DNA of 64,000 bases from Nocardioides sp. JQ2195 (GTDB lineage: Bacteria; Actinomycetota; Actinomycetes; Propionibacteriales; Nocardioidaceae), in contig NZ_CP050902.1 of NCBI RefSeq assembly GCF_012272695.1, positions 1,860,001-1,924,000 on the forward strand, given 5' to 3'. The translations under genes and the position numbers were made by a program. Positions 1-12,236 of the stretch are shown piece by piece (position 1 is the first letter of the stretch; the number at the start of each line of letters is the position of its first letter). The notes under the pieces were generated by a model. The model was not told the origin of the DNA and ran no database searches. It saw nothing but the letters and a program-made list of their open reading frames with translations.

Positions 1-376
1 CGTCGAGCATCACCTGCTCGCCTGCCTTGTCCCACCTGACGATGTCGAGCGGGTTCGTGCACTCGGGGGTGGCGTACTCCGGGTGGGCGTGGTCGACGTA
101 CAACCGCGCACCGTTGGTGAGGATCACGTTGGCCAGGCCGAGGTCCTCGTCGGTCAGCTGCGTCGGGTCGGCGATCTGTCGCGACATGTCGAAGCCGCGC
201 GCGTCACGCAGCGGCGACTCCTCCTCGAAGTCCCATCTCGCGCGCCGGGCCTTCGCCGTCGCCGAGGCATAGGCGTTGACGACCTGGGAGGACGCCACCA
301 TCGGATTGGCGTTCGGCTGGCCCTGGACCGAGATGCCGTATTCGACCTCGGTCCCCATCACCCGTCTGACGCTCAT
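1..376 (-). CDS. dop: Pup deamidase/depupylase Dop, N-terminal part (runs off the left edge)
   Basis: Dop deamidates the C-terminal Gln of Pup and removes Pup from proteins in the actinobacterial Pup-proteasome pathway. Only the first 125 codons are in the window. Reading from 376, the product begins [16 protein letters not shown], and the stretches GTEVEYGIS and [10 protein letters not shown] are hallmarks of the Dop/PafA glutamine-synthetase-like fold; the Glu of EVEYG is a metal/ATP ligand in the family. [10 protein letters not shown] favours Dop over the ligase PafA. A TAGGCT hexamer (383-388, reverse strand) sits 6 nt before the ATG, suggesting a leaderless transcript. The ARC ATPase gene follows at 1196-2935 on the same strand, the usual proteasome neighbourhood. 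The catalytic C-terminal part cannot be judged here. Confidence 0.9.
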   Translation of the reverse strand, partial: MSVRRVMGTEVEYGISVQGQPNANPMVASSQVVNAYASATAKARRARWDFEEESPLRDARGFDMSRQIADPTQLTDEDLGLANVILTNGARLYVDHAHPEYATPECTNPLDIVRWDKAGEQVMLD

Positions 377-439
377 GATTCGAGCCTACTCGGGACGCAC
401 GCCACAGTCCCGGGACGCGGCCGCGCTACGGTCAGATGC

Positions 440-1069
440 ATGGGTTGGTGGACGGATCACCTGGTGCCTCGCCTGACCGACGTCTCGCTCTCGGCGCCGG
501 AGATCAGTGAGCTGAGAGTGCGCGTCTGCGCCGGGCTCTCGGGTCGCGTGCTGGAGATCGGCTTCGGGTCCGGGCTGAACCTGCCCCACCTGCCAGGCAC
601 CGTGGACTCGCTCGATGCCGTGGAGCCCTCCGACCTCGGGTGGTCCCGATCGTGCGACCGACGTGCCGGCTCCGAGGTGCCGGTGGAGCGGATCGGGCTC
701 GACGGTCAGGTGATCGACGCTGCTGATGCGTCGTACGACGCGGCGCTGGTGACCTTCTCGCTGTGCACCATCCCGGACGTCGAGCGGGCCCTCTCCGAGG
801 TGCGCCGGGTGCTGCGGCCGGGAGGAACCCTGCACTTCTTGGAGCACGGTCGTTCCCCCGACGTCGGCGTGGCCCGGTGGCAGCGCCGGCTCGATCCCCT
901 GCAGGGCCTGGTCTGCGGCGGCTGCCACCTCACCCGCGACATCCCAGCGCTGGTGCAGGGAGCGGGCTTCACGATGGAGGAGGTCGAGGAGCGCCACCTG
1001 ATCCGGGTGCCCGCTGTCGGCAAGCCCTGGGCATACGGCTTCCTCGGCCGCGGCAGACTCTCAACCTGA
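440..1069 (+). CDS. Class I SAM-dependent methyltransferase
   Basis: A 209-residue Rossmann-fold methyltransferase of the UbiE/Methyltransf_11 type. The SAM-binding glycine motif is LEIGFGSGLNL near residues 36-46. The acidic post-strand-2 region is VEPSD, and the segment ALVTFSLCTIPD followed by LRPGGTLHFLEHG matches motifs of small-molecule and lipid methyltransferases. Its substrate cannot be told from sequence. The ATG at 440 was chosen because the SAM fold begins just after it and because TACGGT (427-432) lies 7 nt before it, a leaderless arrangement. The gene is inserted between dop and the ARC gene on the opposite strand and is convergent with ARC. An in-frame upstream extension exists but is low-quality antisense to dop. 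Confidence 0.85.
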   Translation: MGWWTDHLVPRLTDVSLSAPEISELRVRVCAGLSGRVLEIGFGSGLNLPHLPGTVDSLDAVEPSDLGWSRSCDRRAGSEVPVERIGLDGQVIDAADASYDAALVTFSLCTIPDVERALSEVRRVLRPGGTLHFLEHGRSPDVGVARWQRRLDPLQGLVCGGCHLTRDIPALVQGAGFTMEEVEERHLIRVPAVGKPWAYGFLGRGRLST

Positions 1070-1129
1070 GGTTGAGCCTCAGGGTTGGTGCACCTCGGGA
1101 ATCCGTGGTGGCGCCGATCTGTGGGCGCA

Positions 1130-1155
1130 CTGGACCCGCCGTACGACGGGTCCAG
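1130..1155. terminator. Hairpin between convergent methyltransferase and ARC genes
   Basis: CTGGACCCG (1130-1138) pairs perfectly with CGGGTCCAG (1147-1155) across an 8-nt loop. It lies 60 nt past one stop and 41 nt before the other. There is no T-tract, as is usual for high-GC actinobacterial terminators. Confidence 0.5.
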
Positions 1156-1178
1156 GCGTTGTGGGGCTCAGGGGAACG

Positions 1179-1206
1179 GGCTCACAGGTACTGGCTCACA
1201 GGTACT
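1179..1206. repeat. 14-bp direct repeat x2 over the ARC stop codon
   Basis: GGCTCACAGGTACT occurs twice head to tail (1179-1192 and 1193-1206). On the minus strand the second copy encodes the C-terminal QYL and stop codon of the ARC ATPase; the first copy is a duplicate lying after the stop. Confidence 0.85.
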
Positions 1207-2935
1207 GGCCGGTGTTGGAGACGGTGTCGATCGAGCGACCCGGCTCGGTGCCCTGCTTTCCGGTGATCAGGGTGCGGATGAAGACGATCCGCTCGCCCTT
1301 CTTGCCGGAGATGCGGGCCCAGTCGTCCGGGTTCGTGGTGTTGGGGAGGTCCTCGTTCTCCTTGAACTCGTCGACACAGGCCTGGAGCATGTGCTGGACG
1401 CGCAGCCCCTTCTGGTCGTGGTCGAGCAGGTCCTTGATCGCCATCTTCTTCGCCCGGTCGACGATGTTCTGGATCATCGCGCCGGAGTTGAAGTCCTTGA
1501 AGTAGAGGACTTCCTTGTCGCCGTTGGCGTAGGTCACCTCGAGGAAGCGGTTCTCCTCGGTCTCGGTGTACATCCGCTCGACGGTGGCCCGGATCATGCC
1601 GGCCACGCAGCTGTCGCGATCGCCACCGAACTCGGCCAGGTCGTCCGCGTGCAGCGGCAGCGCGCTGGTGAGGTACTTGCTGAAGATGTCGCGCGCCGAC
1701 TCGGCGTCGGGACGCTCGATCTTGATCTTCACGTCGAGGCGCCCGGGTCGCAGGATGGCAGGGTCGATCATGTCCTCGCGGTTGGAGGCGCCGATGACCA
1801 GCACGTTCTCGAGCAGCTCGACGCCGTCGATCTCGCTGAGCAGCTGGGGAACGATGGTGTTCTCGACGTCGGAGGAGACCCCCGAGCCACGGGTCCGGAA
1901 CAACGAGTCCATCTCGTCGAAGAAGACGATGACCGGCGTCCCCTCACTGGCCTTCTCACGTGCCCTCTGGAAGACCAGGCGGATGTGGCGCTCGGTCTCG
2001 CCGACGTACTTGTTGAGCAGCTCGGGGCCCTTGATGTTGAGGAAGTAGGACTTCCCCTCCTGCCCGGTCCGGGCGGCCACCTTCTTGGCCAGCGAGTTCG
2101 CGACCGCCTTGGCGATCAACGTCTTGCCGCAACCGGGCGGACCGTAGAGCAGCACGCCCTTCGGGGGCTTGAGCTGGTGCTCCTTGAAGAGCTCGGGGTG
2201 CAGGTAGGGCAGCTCCACGGCGTCGCGGATCTGGTCGATCTGGCCGACCAGTCCTCCGATCACCGAGTAGTCGATGTCGGGAACCTCTTCGAGGACAAGC
2301 TCCTCGACCTCGGACTTCGGCACCTTCTCGTAGACGTAGCCCGACCGTGAGTCGAGCAGCAGGGAGTCGCCGGCGCGCAGCTTCTGCTCACGCAGGGGCG
2401 CGGCCAGGCGGACGACGCGCTCCTCGTCGGCGTTCGCGATCACCAGGATCCGATCGCCATCGGCCATCAGCTCCTTGAGCATGACGACCTCGCCGACCTG
2501 CTCGAAGTCGAGCGCGGCCACCACGTTGAGGGCCTCGTTGAGCATGACCTCCTGGCCACGGCGCAGCTCGTCGAGATCGACGTTGGGACTGACCGTGACC
2601 CGCAGCTTGCGGCCCCCGGTGAAGACGTCGATGGAGTCATCCTCGTTGCGGGCAAGGAAGGTGCCGAAGCCGGCCGGCGGCTGGGCCAGTCGGTCGACCT
2701 CCTCCTTGAGGGTGAGGATCTGGTCGCGCGCCTCACGCAACGTCTGCCCGAGGCGCTCGTTCTGGGACGTCACCGCGGCCAGCGAACGCTGCGTGTCGAT
2801 GAGCCGCTGCTCGAGTGCGCCGGACTGGACCGGTCCATCGACCAGCTTCCGGCGCAGATCGGTGACTTCGGCCTCGAGGAACCTCACCTGACTGATGAGC
2901 TCCTCGCGACTGCTCGAGTTGTCCGATGCCGACAT
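1196..2935 (-). CDS. arc: Proteasome-associated AAA ATPase ARC/Mpa
   Basis: This is the hexameric AAA+ unfoldase that recognises pupylated proteins and feeds them to the 20S proteasome. The 579-residue product has a coiled coil at about residues 5-85 (Pup binding), an OB region about 90-205, Walker A GPPGCGKT at 265-272, Walker B IVFFDEMD at 336-343 and a ...RPGRLD sensor region near 396. It ends in GQYL, the motif that docks into the proteasome alpha ring and opens its gate. The start at 2935 is chosen over an upstream ATG (2965) because AGGAGG sits 8 nt before it. It lies downstream of trmI and upstream of dop on the same strand. Length matches the mycobacterial Mpa family (about 580-610). 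Confidence 0.96.
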   Translation of the reverse strand: MSASDNSSSREELISQVRFLEAEVTDLRRKLVDGPVQSGALEQRLIDTQRSLAAVTSQNERLGQTLREARDQILTLKEEVDRLAQPPAGFGTFLARNEDDSIDVFTGGRKLRVTVSPNVDLDELRRGQEVMLNEALNVVAALDFEQVGEVVMLKELMADGDRILVIANADEERVVRLAAPLREQKLRAGDSLLLDSRSGYVYEKVPKSEVEELVLEEVPDIDYSVIGGLVGQIDQIRDAVELPYLHPELFKEHQLKPPKGVLLYGPPGCGKTLIAKAVANSLAKKVAARTGQEGKSYFLNIKGPELLNKYVGETERHIRLVFQRAREKASEGTPVIVFFDEMDSLFRTRGSGVSSDVENTIVPQLLSEIDGVELLENVLVIGASNREDMIDPAILRPGRLDVKIKIERPDAESARDIFSKYLTSALPLHADDLAEFGGDRDSCVAGMIRATVERMYTETEENRFLEVTYANGDKEVLYFKDFNSGAMIQNIVDRAKKMAIKDLLDHDQKGLRVQHMLQACVDEFKENEDLPNTTNPDDWARISGKKGERIVFIRTLITGKQGTEPGRSIDTVSNTGQYL

Positions 2936-3027
2936 GTGCACCACCTCCTGCGTCACTTGTGACATTACCCAATACAGGAAGGGATGCGAGCGACTTGCCC
3001 GTCACAGGTCGATAAGTTTTTGCCCAT

Positions 3028-3188
3028 CGACGTCGTGGGGCTCACCTCCGGCACACCTCGCTGGCGCTTCAGGTCGAGCGGTTCCTGAGGAGCGAGCGCA
3101 GCGAGCGTCTCGAAGGGCACTCCTCAGTCGTCGGTGCTGTTGCTCGCCGACGTTGCGGGGCTCTCCTCCGGCACACCTCGCTGGCGCT
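3028..3188. repeat. 41-bp direct duplication in the trmI-arc gap, with a dispersed element inside
   Basis: Two 41-bp copies (3028-3068 and 3148-3188) match at 38 positions. A second short repeat, CACTCCTCAGTCGTCG (3118-3133 and 3205-3220), carries the trmI stop codon in its second copy. So this roughly 275-bp non-coding gap contains a duplicated trmI 3' end. Confidence 0.8.
3080..3118 (-). repeat. Dispersed intergenic element, copy A
   Basis: On the minus strand this reads TTCGAGACGCTCGCTGCGC followed by TCGCTCCTCA. It aligns with the element at 50091-50129 (TCGAGACGgTCGCTGCGC then CCTCA). From memory, similar strings recur between genes in Nocardioides genomes. Confidence 0.6.
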
Positions 3189-3210
3189 CGGCGTACCTCC
3201 GGATCACTCC

Positions 3211-4197
3211 TCAGTCGTCGAGGCGCTCCTCGAGCACCTGCGGCGGCAGGTCGGCCGGGCGCGGGCCGGTGTAGTCGACGCCGTACGCGCCCGGGGCAGG
3301 CCGGCGCTTCTTGCGGGGAGCGGTCTCCCCCGGTGCCATCCGGCGTGCCGTCACCAGGAACGCCGTGTGCCCGATCATCTTGTGGCCCGGACGAACCGCC
3401 AGTCCCTCGACGTGCCAGTCACGGACCAGTGACTCCCACGGTTGCGGGTCGGTGAAGCCTCCGTGGGCACGCACCGTCTCGACGTAGCGGGAGAGCTGCG
3501 TGGTGGTCGCGACGTAGGCGACCACGATGCCGCCGGGGGTCAGGGCGTCCGCGACCGCGTCGACGCACTCCCACGGCGCGAGCATGTCGAGGATGATCCG
3601 GTCGACCTTCTCCCCCAGCCCCGGCAGCTCTTCCTGGAGGTCGCCCAGGCGGAGGTCCCACGCGGGGTGGGTCTGGCCGTCGGGGGCGGAGAAGAACTGG
3701 TTGACGTTCTTGCGGGCGACGTCGGCGAACTCCTCGCGCCGCTCGAAGGACGTCACGCGGCCCCAAGGGCCGACCGCACGCAGCAACGAGCAGGTCAGGG
3801 CACCGGAGCCGACCCCTGCCTCGACCACCCGAGCACCGGGGAAGATGTCGGCCATCGCCACGATCTGGGCAGCGTCCTTGGGATAGACGACCGCGGCGCC
3901 CCTGGGCATGGAGACCACGAACTCCGACAACAGCGGGCGGAACACGAGGTACTCCCCGCCGGCGGACGACGGGACCGTGAAGCCCTCCTCGCGCCCGATC
4001 AGCTCATCGTGCTCGATGTGTCCGCGGTTGCTGAAGAAGCGCTTTCCGGCTGCGAGTGCGAAGTTGTGGCGCCGACCCTTCTGGTCGGTCAGGCGCACCC
4101 ACTCGCCCTCCCTCAGCGGTCCACGGTGGACACCGGACCAGGCCTCGGTGGGGACGTCGGGAAGGGCGGCAGCGTCGATGGTCTCGCGGTCAGGCAT
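3211..4197 (-). CDS. trmI: tRNA (adenine-58-N1)-methyltransferase TrmI
   Basis: Methylates N1 of A58 in the T-loop of tRNAs using SAM, usually as a homotetramer. The 328-residue protein has the small N-terminal beta domain (LREGEWVRL, about 28-36), a SAM motif EAGVGSGAL at 126-134, and the catalytic-domain motif ILDMLAPWE. TrmI is encoded next to the proteasome ATPase in many actinobacteria, as here. The ATG at 4197 has TAGGGT 7 nt upstream, consistent with a leaderless message. The last 30 residues are a basic, proline-rich tail. The site-2 protease gene ends only 10 nt before the trmI stop side of the next operon member, so the two may be co-transcribed. Confidence 0.95.
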   Translation of the reverse strand: MPDRETIDAAALPDVPTEAWSGVHRGPLREGEWVRLTDQKGRRHNFALAAGKRFFSNRGHIEHDELIGREEGFTVPSSAGGEYLVFRPLLSEFVVSMPRGAAVVYPKDAAQIVAMADIFPGARVVEAGVGSGALTCSLLRAVGPWGRVTSFERREEFADVARKNVNQFFSAPDGQTHPAWDLRLGDLQEELPGLGEKVDRIILDMLAPWECVDAVADALTPGGIVVAYVATTTQLSRYVETVRAHGGFTDPQPWESLVRDWHVEGLAVRPGHKMIGHTAFLVTARRMAPGETAPRKKRRPAPGAYGVDYTGPRPADLPPQVLEERLDD

Positions 4198-4207
4198 GGC
4201 GCGAACC

Positions 4208-5368
4208 CTACTGGTGTCGCTCGCTGAAGGCGCGATCGACGTCTGCCGTGGCCAGCACGCCGTAGATCGAACCGTCCTCCTCCGTGAGGAGGTACTCGTG
4301 GGCCGGCTTGCGGGTGATCGCCTTGATCAGGTCTTCGCCCGCGATCGACGCCGGCAGGCTCAGGCCCTCCTCGAGACTGCGTGCCACGGACGAGACCGCG
4401 ACCCAGGGGCGTCGTTCCTCCGGGACGGCCAGCAGTGCAGCCTCGTTCACGATGCCGATCGGGTGGTCCGAGCTGGAGACGGTCACCATGCTTCCGGCGC
4501 TGGCCTCCTGCGCACGGCGTACCGCCTCGGCGACCGGGAGGTCCTCGGGAACGGTGAGCGTACGTCGGGCCAGGTTGCGCGCCACGATGGACGGCAGCCG
4601 ACGGCGAAGGCGGGCACTCTGCATCGAGGCGGTTGCGCCCGTCCACAGGAACAGGGCGACCACGAACGACAACAGGTAGTCGACCAGGTGTGGCTGCTGC
4701 CCCGGGATGCTCTCCACGGCCAACGGCCAGAACAGCACGGCCACAGCCGTGATCCGCCCGCCCCACCCGGCGGCCAGGGTGCCCCGGTGGACGTTGCCGC
4801 TGGCCCCCCACACCACGGACTTCAGGACCCGGCCCCCGTCGAGGGGCAGTCCGGGGATCAGGTTCATCACGCCCACGATCAGGTTGGCCGCAGCCAGTCC
4901 CTGGACGGCGAACTCCAGCAGTCCGTCAGGGATGACGAAGACCAGGGGGATCGCGAGCAGGCCCACCACGATGGAGGTGAGCGGTCCGACCACCGCGATC
5001 CAGAATTCTTCACGGGGGCGGCGGGCCTCGCCCTCGATCATGGTCGCGCCGCCGAGGAAGTGCAGGGTGATCGAGGTGACCTTGTGTCCGTAGTGCTGGG
5101 CCATCAGCGCATGGGAGGCCTCGTGCAGCAGCACGGACAGGTAGAGCACCACCGCGAACGCGAAGCCGGCGACGTACTTCCAGCCACCTAGGCCCGGCTG
5201 CACCTCCTCGACCTTCGGCGAGAGCATCACCGCGATCAGTGCCGCGATGAAGAACCAGGACATGGTGATCAGCACGTCCACGCCGGCGATCTGGCCCACG
5301 CGCAGCGTGCCCGGGGGACGGGCGGGCCTGGTGGGCTCGTCGGAGAGGCGCGGATCGTGGTCTGGCAC
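4208..5368 (-). CDS. Site-2 protease family M50 metalloprotease with CBS domains (Rip3-like)
   Basis: An intramembrane zinc protease expected to cleave membrane-anchored regulators. In the 386-residue product HEASH (82-86) gives the zinc-binding HExxH, and NLIPGLPLDGGR (169-180) supplies the third ligand Asp. About six membrane segments occupy residues 30-225. A cytoplasmic CBS pair follows (about 255-375). This architecture matches the Rip3/Rv2625c type, and Rv2625c belongs to the DosR regulon in M. tuberculosis, although no DosR-like box is visible here. The GTG start has TAGCGT 6 nt upstream (5375-5380), suggesting a leaderless message divergent from the RecB-like gene. Substrate unknown. 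Confidence 0.92.
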   Translation of the reverse strand: MPDHDPRLSDEPTRPARPPGTLRVGQIAGVDVLITMSWFFIAALIAVMLSPKVEEVQPGLGGWKYVAGFAFAVVLYLSVLLHEASHALMAQHYGHKVTSITLHFLGGATMIEGEARRPREEFWIAVVGPLTSIVVGLLAIPLVFVIPDGLLEFAVQGLAAANLIVGVMNLIPGLPLDGGRVLKSVVWGASGNVHRGTLAAGWGGRITAVAVLFWPLAVESIPGQQPHLVDYLLSFVVALFLWTGATASMQSARLRRRLPSIVARNLARRTLTVPEDLPVAEAVRRAQEASAGSMVTVSSSDHPIGIVNEAALLAVPEERRPWVAVSSVARSLEEGLSLPASIAGEDLIKAITRKPAHEYLLTEEDGSIYGVLATADVDRAFSERHQ

Positions 5369-5492
5369 GACTCCACGCTATCGGAAGCCGCCTGAGGTCG
5401 AGGCCCCCACCGGGCCGCCGTGCCTCCACCGGGGAACGGGTTGTCGGTGGGGTGTCCTACTGTGGCCGGGTCACGAACAGGAAGGGACAAGG

Positions 5493-6410
5493 ATGACCCC
5501 GTCACCGGCCGAGAAGGTCTCCACACCCGTCGACGGTGTCGACGTGTTGGGTGCGCTCTCCCCCAGCCGTGCTGGTGACTTCATGACCTGTCCCCTGCTC
5601 TACCGCTACCGCACGATCGACAAGTTCCCCGAGGAGCCGTCGGCCGACGCCGTGCGCGGCACCCTGGTGCACAAGGTGCTCGAGGACCTCTTCGACCTGC
5701 CGGCCCCGGAGCGCACGCCACCGAACGCGCAGCAGATGCTCGCACCGGCGTGGGAGGCGTTGGTCGAGACCGAGCCGTCGGTCGCGGAGCTGTTCGAGGC
5801 TCCGGAGGGCGAGGATCCGCGAGACTTCGAGACGTGGCTGGCCTCCTGCCGCACGGTGCTCGACAAGTACTTCGACCTCGAGGACCCGACCCGGCTCGAG
5901 CCGGCGGAGCGCGAGCTCTACGTCGAGACGATCCTCGACTCGAGGCTGTTGCTGCGGGGCTTCATCGATCGCATCGACGTGGCCCCGGACGGCGCCATCA
6001 GGGTGGTGGACTACAAGACGGGCCGGGCCCCCGGCGAGATGTTCGAGGCCAAGGCGCTGTTCCAGATGAAGTTCTACGCCCTCGTCGTCTGGCGCACCCG
6101 CGGCGTCCTGCCGGCCATGCTCCAGCTGATCTATCTCGGCAACGGGGAGATCCTCCGCTATTCGCCCGACGAGGCCGACCTGCGCTCGGTCGAGCGCAAG
6201 ATCGAGGCCATCTGGAGGGCGATCCGTCAGGCCGAGATGACCGGCGACTGGCGTCCGCGTCGCAGCAGGCTCTGCGACTGGTGCAGCTACCAGGACAAGT
6301 GCCCCGAGTTCGGTGGGGAGATCCCACCGCTGCCGATCTTCCAGATCGAGTCACCCGCGCAGGCTCCCTCCGGTGACATCAACACCGACGAGACCATCTC
6401 AGGTCCCTGA
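5493..6410 (+). CDS. RecB/AddB-family Fe-S nuclease (PD-(D/E)XK)
   Basis: A 305-residue stand-alone nuclease domain. The catalytic core is VVDYKTG with a preceding GFIDRIDV and the downstream QMKFYALVV (QxxxY motif). Cys33 together with Cys261, Cys264 and Cys270 (CDWCSYQDKC) forms the 4Fe-4S staple seen in AddB and Cas4. The start at 5493 follows AGGAAGGGACAAGG, an adequate ribosome site; the longer open frame back to 5247 is antisense to the site-2 protease gene. Such proteins are encoded beside trmI/arc in many actinobacteria. A DNA repair or replication role is likely from the family, but no specific partner is visible. Confidence 0.88.
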   Translation: MTPSPAEKVSTPVDGVDVLGALSPSRAGDFMTCPLLYRYRTIDKFPEEPSADAVRGTLVHKVLEDLFDLPAPERTPPNAQQMLAPAWEALVETEPSVAELFEAPEGEDPRDFETWLASCRTVLDKYFDLEDPTRLEPAERELYVETILDSRLLLRGFIDRIDVAPDGAIRVVDYKTGRAPGEMFEAKALFQMKFYALVVWRTRGVLPAMLQLIYLGNGEILRYSPDEADLRSVERKIEAIWRAIRQAEMTGDWRPRRSRLCDWCSYQDKCPEFGGEIPPLPIFQIESPAQAPSGDINTDETISGP

Positions 6411-6470
6411 GTCGTTCCAGATCTGGTCGTTCCAGATCTGGTCGTCCCAGATCTGGGCCACTCAGATCTG
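6411..6470. repeat. 15-bp tandem repeat x4 at a convergent junction
   Basis: Four units of GTCGTTCCAGATCTG and variants start directly after the nuclease stop codon. Each of the first three spans most of the palindrome CCAGATCTGG. The last unit contains the HAD gene stop codon (6462-6464). Confidence 0.92.
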
Positions 6471-7178
6471 GGCCAGCGCCTGAGCGTCGAGACCCTGGAG
6501 CGTGTCGCGGAAGATCCGCCGCTCCCCCTCGAGCACCGGCACGTGGTTGGGCACCACGAGCACCGTGCACCCGGCCGCGACGGCGGAACGCACACCGGTG
6601 TTGGAGTCCTCGACGGCCAAGCACTGCTCGGGAGGTACGCCGAGCAGGGCGGCGCCCTTCAGGTAGGGCTCCGGGTGCGGCTTGCCCTGGCTGACGGTGT
6701 CCCCCGTGACGATCGCGTCGAACGTGCCCTCCGGGAGCCCGGCCAGGATCGGCGCGACGAAGCGGCGATAGCTCATCGTGACCAGCCCGCACGGAACTCC
6801 CGCGTCGCGGAGCGAGGCCAGCAGCTCGACGGCGCCGGGGCACCACGGCACCTGCTGCTCGACCTGGGCGACCACGCCGTCGAGCAGCTCCTCCACGATC
6901 CGGGCCGGCTCGACGTCGATGCCCATGTGCTCGCGGATGTAGCGACCGGACTCGAGGAGGTCGTTGCCGACCAGGTTGAGGGCGTGCTCGTTGCTCCACG
7001 TGCCGCCGTACTTCTCGGCGAGGGCGTATTCGGTGGCGATCCAGTAGGGCTCGGTGTCGACCAGGGTGCCGTCCATGTCGAACAGGACGGCCTTCGGGAG
7101 CGGGGCCGGAACATCTGGGTTCTGACCTGCCGGTCCACCGGCTTCGGTGTTCAGGATGTCCTCCATGGATGCGAGCAC
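6462..7178 (-). CDS. HAD-superfamily hydrolase (beta-phosphoglucomutase/phosphatase-like)
   Basis: A 238-residue HAD phosphatase with an alpha-helical cap. Motif I is LFDMDGTLVDTE with Asp34 nucleophile and Asp36 acid/base, the motif III Lys is in GKPHPEPY, and motif IV is VEDSNTGVRSA. The family dephosphorylates sugar phosphates and similar metabolites; the specific substrate cannot be assigned. The GTG at 7178 and an in-frame ATG at 7166 are both possible starts; TAGGCT (reverse of 7191-7196) would place transcription just upstream of the GTG. The C-terminal codons lie within a 15-bp tandem repeat shared with the 3' end of the convergent nuclease gene. Confidence 0.88.
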   Translation of the reverse strand: MLASMEDILNTEAGGPAGQNPDVPAPLPKAVLFDMDGTLVDTEPYWIATEYALAEKYGGTWSNEHALNLVGNDLLESGRYIREHMGIDVEPARIVEELLDGVVAQVEQQVPWCPGAVELLASLRDAGVPCGLVTMSYRRFVAPILAGLPEGTFDAIVTGDTVSQGKPHPEPYLKGAALLGVPPEQCLAVEDSNTGVRSAVAAGCTVLVVPNHVPVLEGERRIFRDTLQGLDAQALAQI

Positions 7179-7332
7179 GAACGAGTGCTCAGCCTAATGG
7201 GAGTGCAGGCACCGAGCAGGCCGGCGATCGCCCGATCCGTGCGGTCACCCACGCCTGGGCTCTCGGACGCTCGCGCCCACCGTGCGCCGACGCTCATCGC
7301 ACGACCGGGACGACTCGACGCCCCGAGAACGG

Positions 7333-11064
<3,732 letters not shown>

Positions 11065-11217
11065 GTGGTTCCTCTCCGAGGTTGCGGACACATTCAGCGT
11101 AGGCAGGCCGTCCATGTGTTGGACGTGGTTCCCGCATGCTGACACCAAAGCCTGACAACGAACGAATCCCTGCCGGGGCTACGCGGCCCATTCCGCTCGC
11201 CCGTCTAGGCTGAAGTG

Positions 11218-12063
11218 ATGATTGAGATGGAGGACGTCCCAGAGCTGGTGGATCCCGTTGTCATCGCGGCGTTCGAGGGGTGGAACGACGCCGCCGACGC
11301 CGCGTCCGCGGTCGTCGACCACCTGATCGACGTGTGGGACGCCCGGGTCGTGGCGAAGGTCGACCCGGAGGACTTCTATGACTTCCAGATGAACCGTCCG
11401 ATCGTCGGAACCGATGCTCGCGGTCACCGGTCCCTGACCTGGCCGACCACGGAGATCGCGGTGGCCTCGCCCCCGGGCATGGACCGCGACGTGATCTTGG
11501 TGCGCGGCCTCGAGCCGAACCTGCGGTGGCGCCAGTTCTGCGCCGAGCTGCTCGCCGCCTGCGACGACCTCGGGGGTGCGATGGTGATCACGCTCGGGGC
11601 GCTGCTGGCCGACACACCGCACACCCGCCCGGTCCCGGTCACCGGCACCGCCACCGAGCCCGACCTGGTCGATCGGCTCAACCTCGAGCAGTCGACGTAC
11701 GAAGGGCCGACCGGGATCGTCGGAGTGTTCCAGGACGCGTGCGTGCTCCTCGACATCCCGGCCGTCTCCTACTGGGCCGCGGTCCCCCACTACGTCGCCC
11801 AGCCGCCGTGCCCGAAGGCCACCTTGGCCCTGATCGGGCAGCTGGAGGACCTGCTCGACGCCGGCATTCCGCTGCTCGACCTGCCCGACGAGGCGCGGGC
11901 CTGGGAGCGCGGTGTGGACGAGCTCGCGGAGGAGGAGGAAGAGATCGGCGACTATGTCCGGGCGCTCGAGGAGACCAGGGACACGACGGATCTTCCCGAG
12001 GCATCCGGGGAGGCGATCGCCCGAGAGTTCGAGCGCTACCTCAAGCGCCGCAACACCGACTGA
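11218..12063 (+). CDS. PAC2-family protein (proteasome-assembly-chaperone-like)
   Basis: A 281-residue protein of the PAC2 superfamily, recognised from the N-terminal pattern of a hydrophobic strand, FEGWNDAADAAS, and a later DDLGGAMVITLGALLAD. In eukaryotes and archaea such proteins help assemble proteasomes; the role of the actinobacterial Rv2125-like members is not established. It is encoded about 10 kb from dop and arc. The ATG at 11218 has TAGGCT (11206-11211) 6 nt upstream, so the message is probably leaderless; a GTG directly before it is the alternative. The C-terminus is acidic and helical (EEEEEIGDYVRALEE). Confidence 0.85.
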   Translation: MIEMEDVPELVDPVVIAAFEGWNDAADAASAVVDHLIDVWDARVVAKVDPEDFYDFQMNRPIVGTDARGHRSLTWPTTEIAVASPPGMDRDVILVRGLEPNLRWRQFCAELLAACDDLGGAMVITLGALLADTPHTRPVPVTGTATEPDLVDRLNLEQSTYEGPTGIVGVFQDACVLLDIPAVSYWAAVPHYVAQPPCPKATLALIGQLEDLLDAGIPLLDLPDEARAWERGVDELAEEEEEIGDYVRALEETRDTTDLPEASGEAIAREFERYLKRRNTD

Positions 12064-12128
12064 GCCCCCCGAGCCCCCCGCCCCCCCCCGGCGACCCCCC
12101 CCGGCCCCTTGACCGTCCGCCTCTCGGG

Positions 12129-12189
12129 ATAGTCCCTAACTCCCGGCAGGCGAAATCAGTGGTTCGGCCTGCGAGACGTTGGGGACTAT
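12129..12189. repeat. Long imperfect inverted repeat between PAC2 and mshC genes
   Basis: ATAGTCCC...GCAGGCGAA (12129-12154) pairs imperfectly with TTCGGCCTGC...GGGACTAT (12163-12189) around a short loop. It could be a bidirectional terminator or a palindromic repeat element. A C-rich run (12066-12110) precedes it. Confidence 0.7.
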
Positions 12190-12190
12190 G

Positions 12191-12234
12191 CCGGGGAACG
12201 GGCCGGGGAACGGGCCGGGGAACGGGCCGGGGAG
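12191..12234. repeat. 12-bp tandem repeat at the mshC 3' end
   Basis: CCGGGGAACGGG occurs three times perfectly (12191-12226) plus a partial fourth copy that runs up to the mshC stop codon. Confidence 0.9.
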
Positions 12235-12236
12235 AG

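Noticed and set aside
11065..11217. Cobalamin riboswitch upstream of metH
   Set aside because: The 153-bp gap lacks a recognisable B12-box and is shared with the divergent PAC2 promoter.
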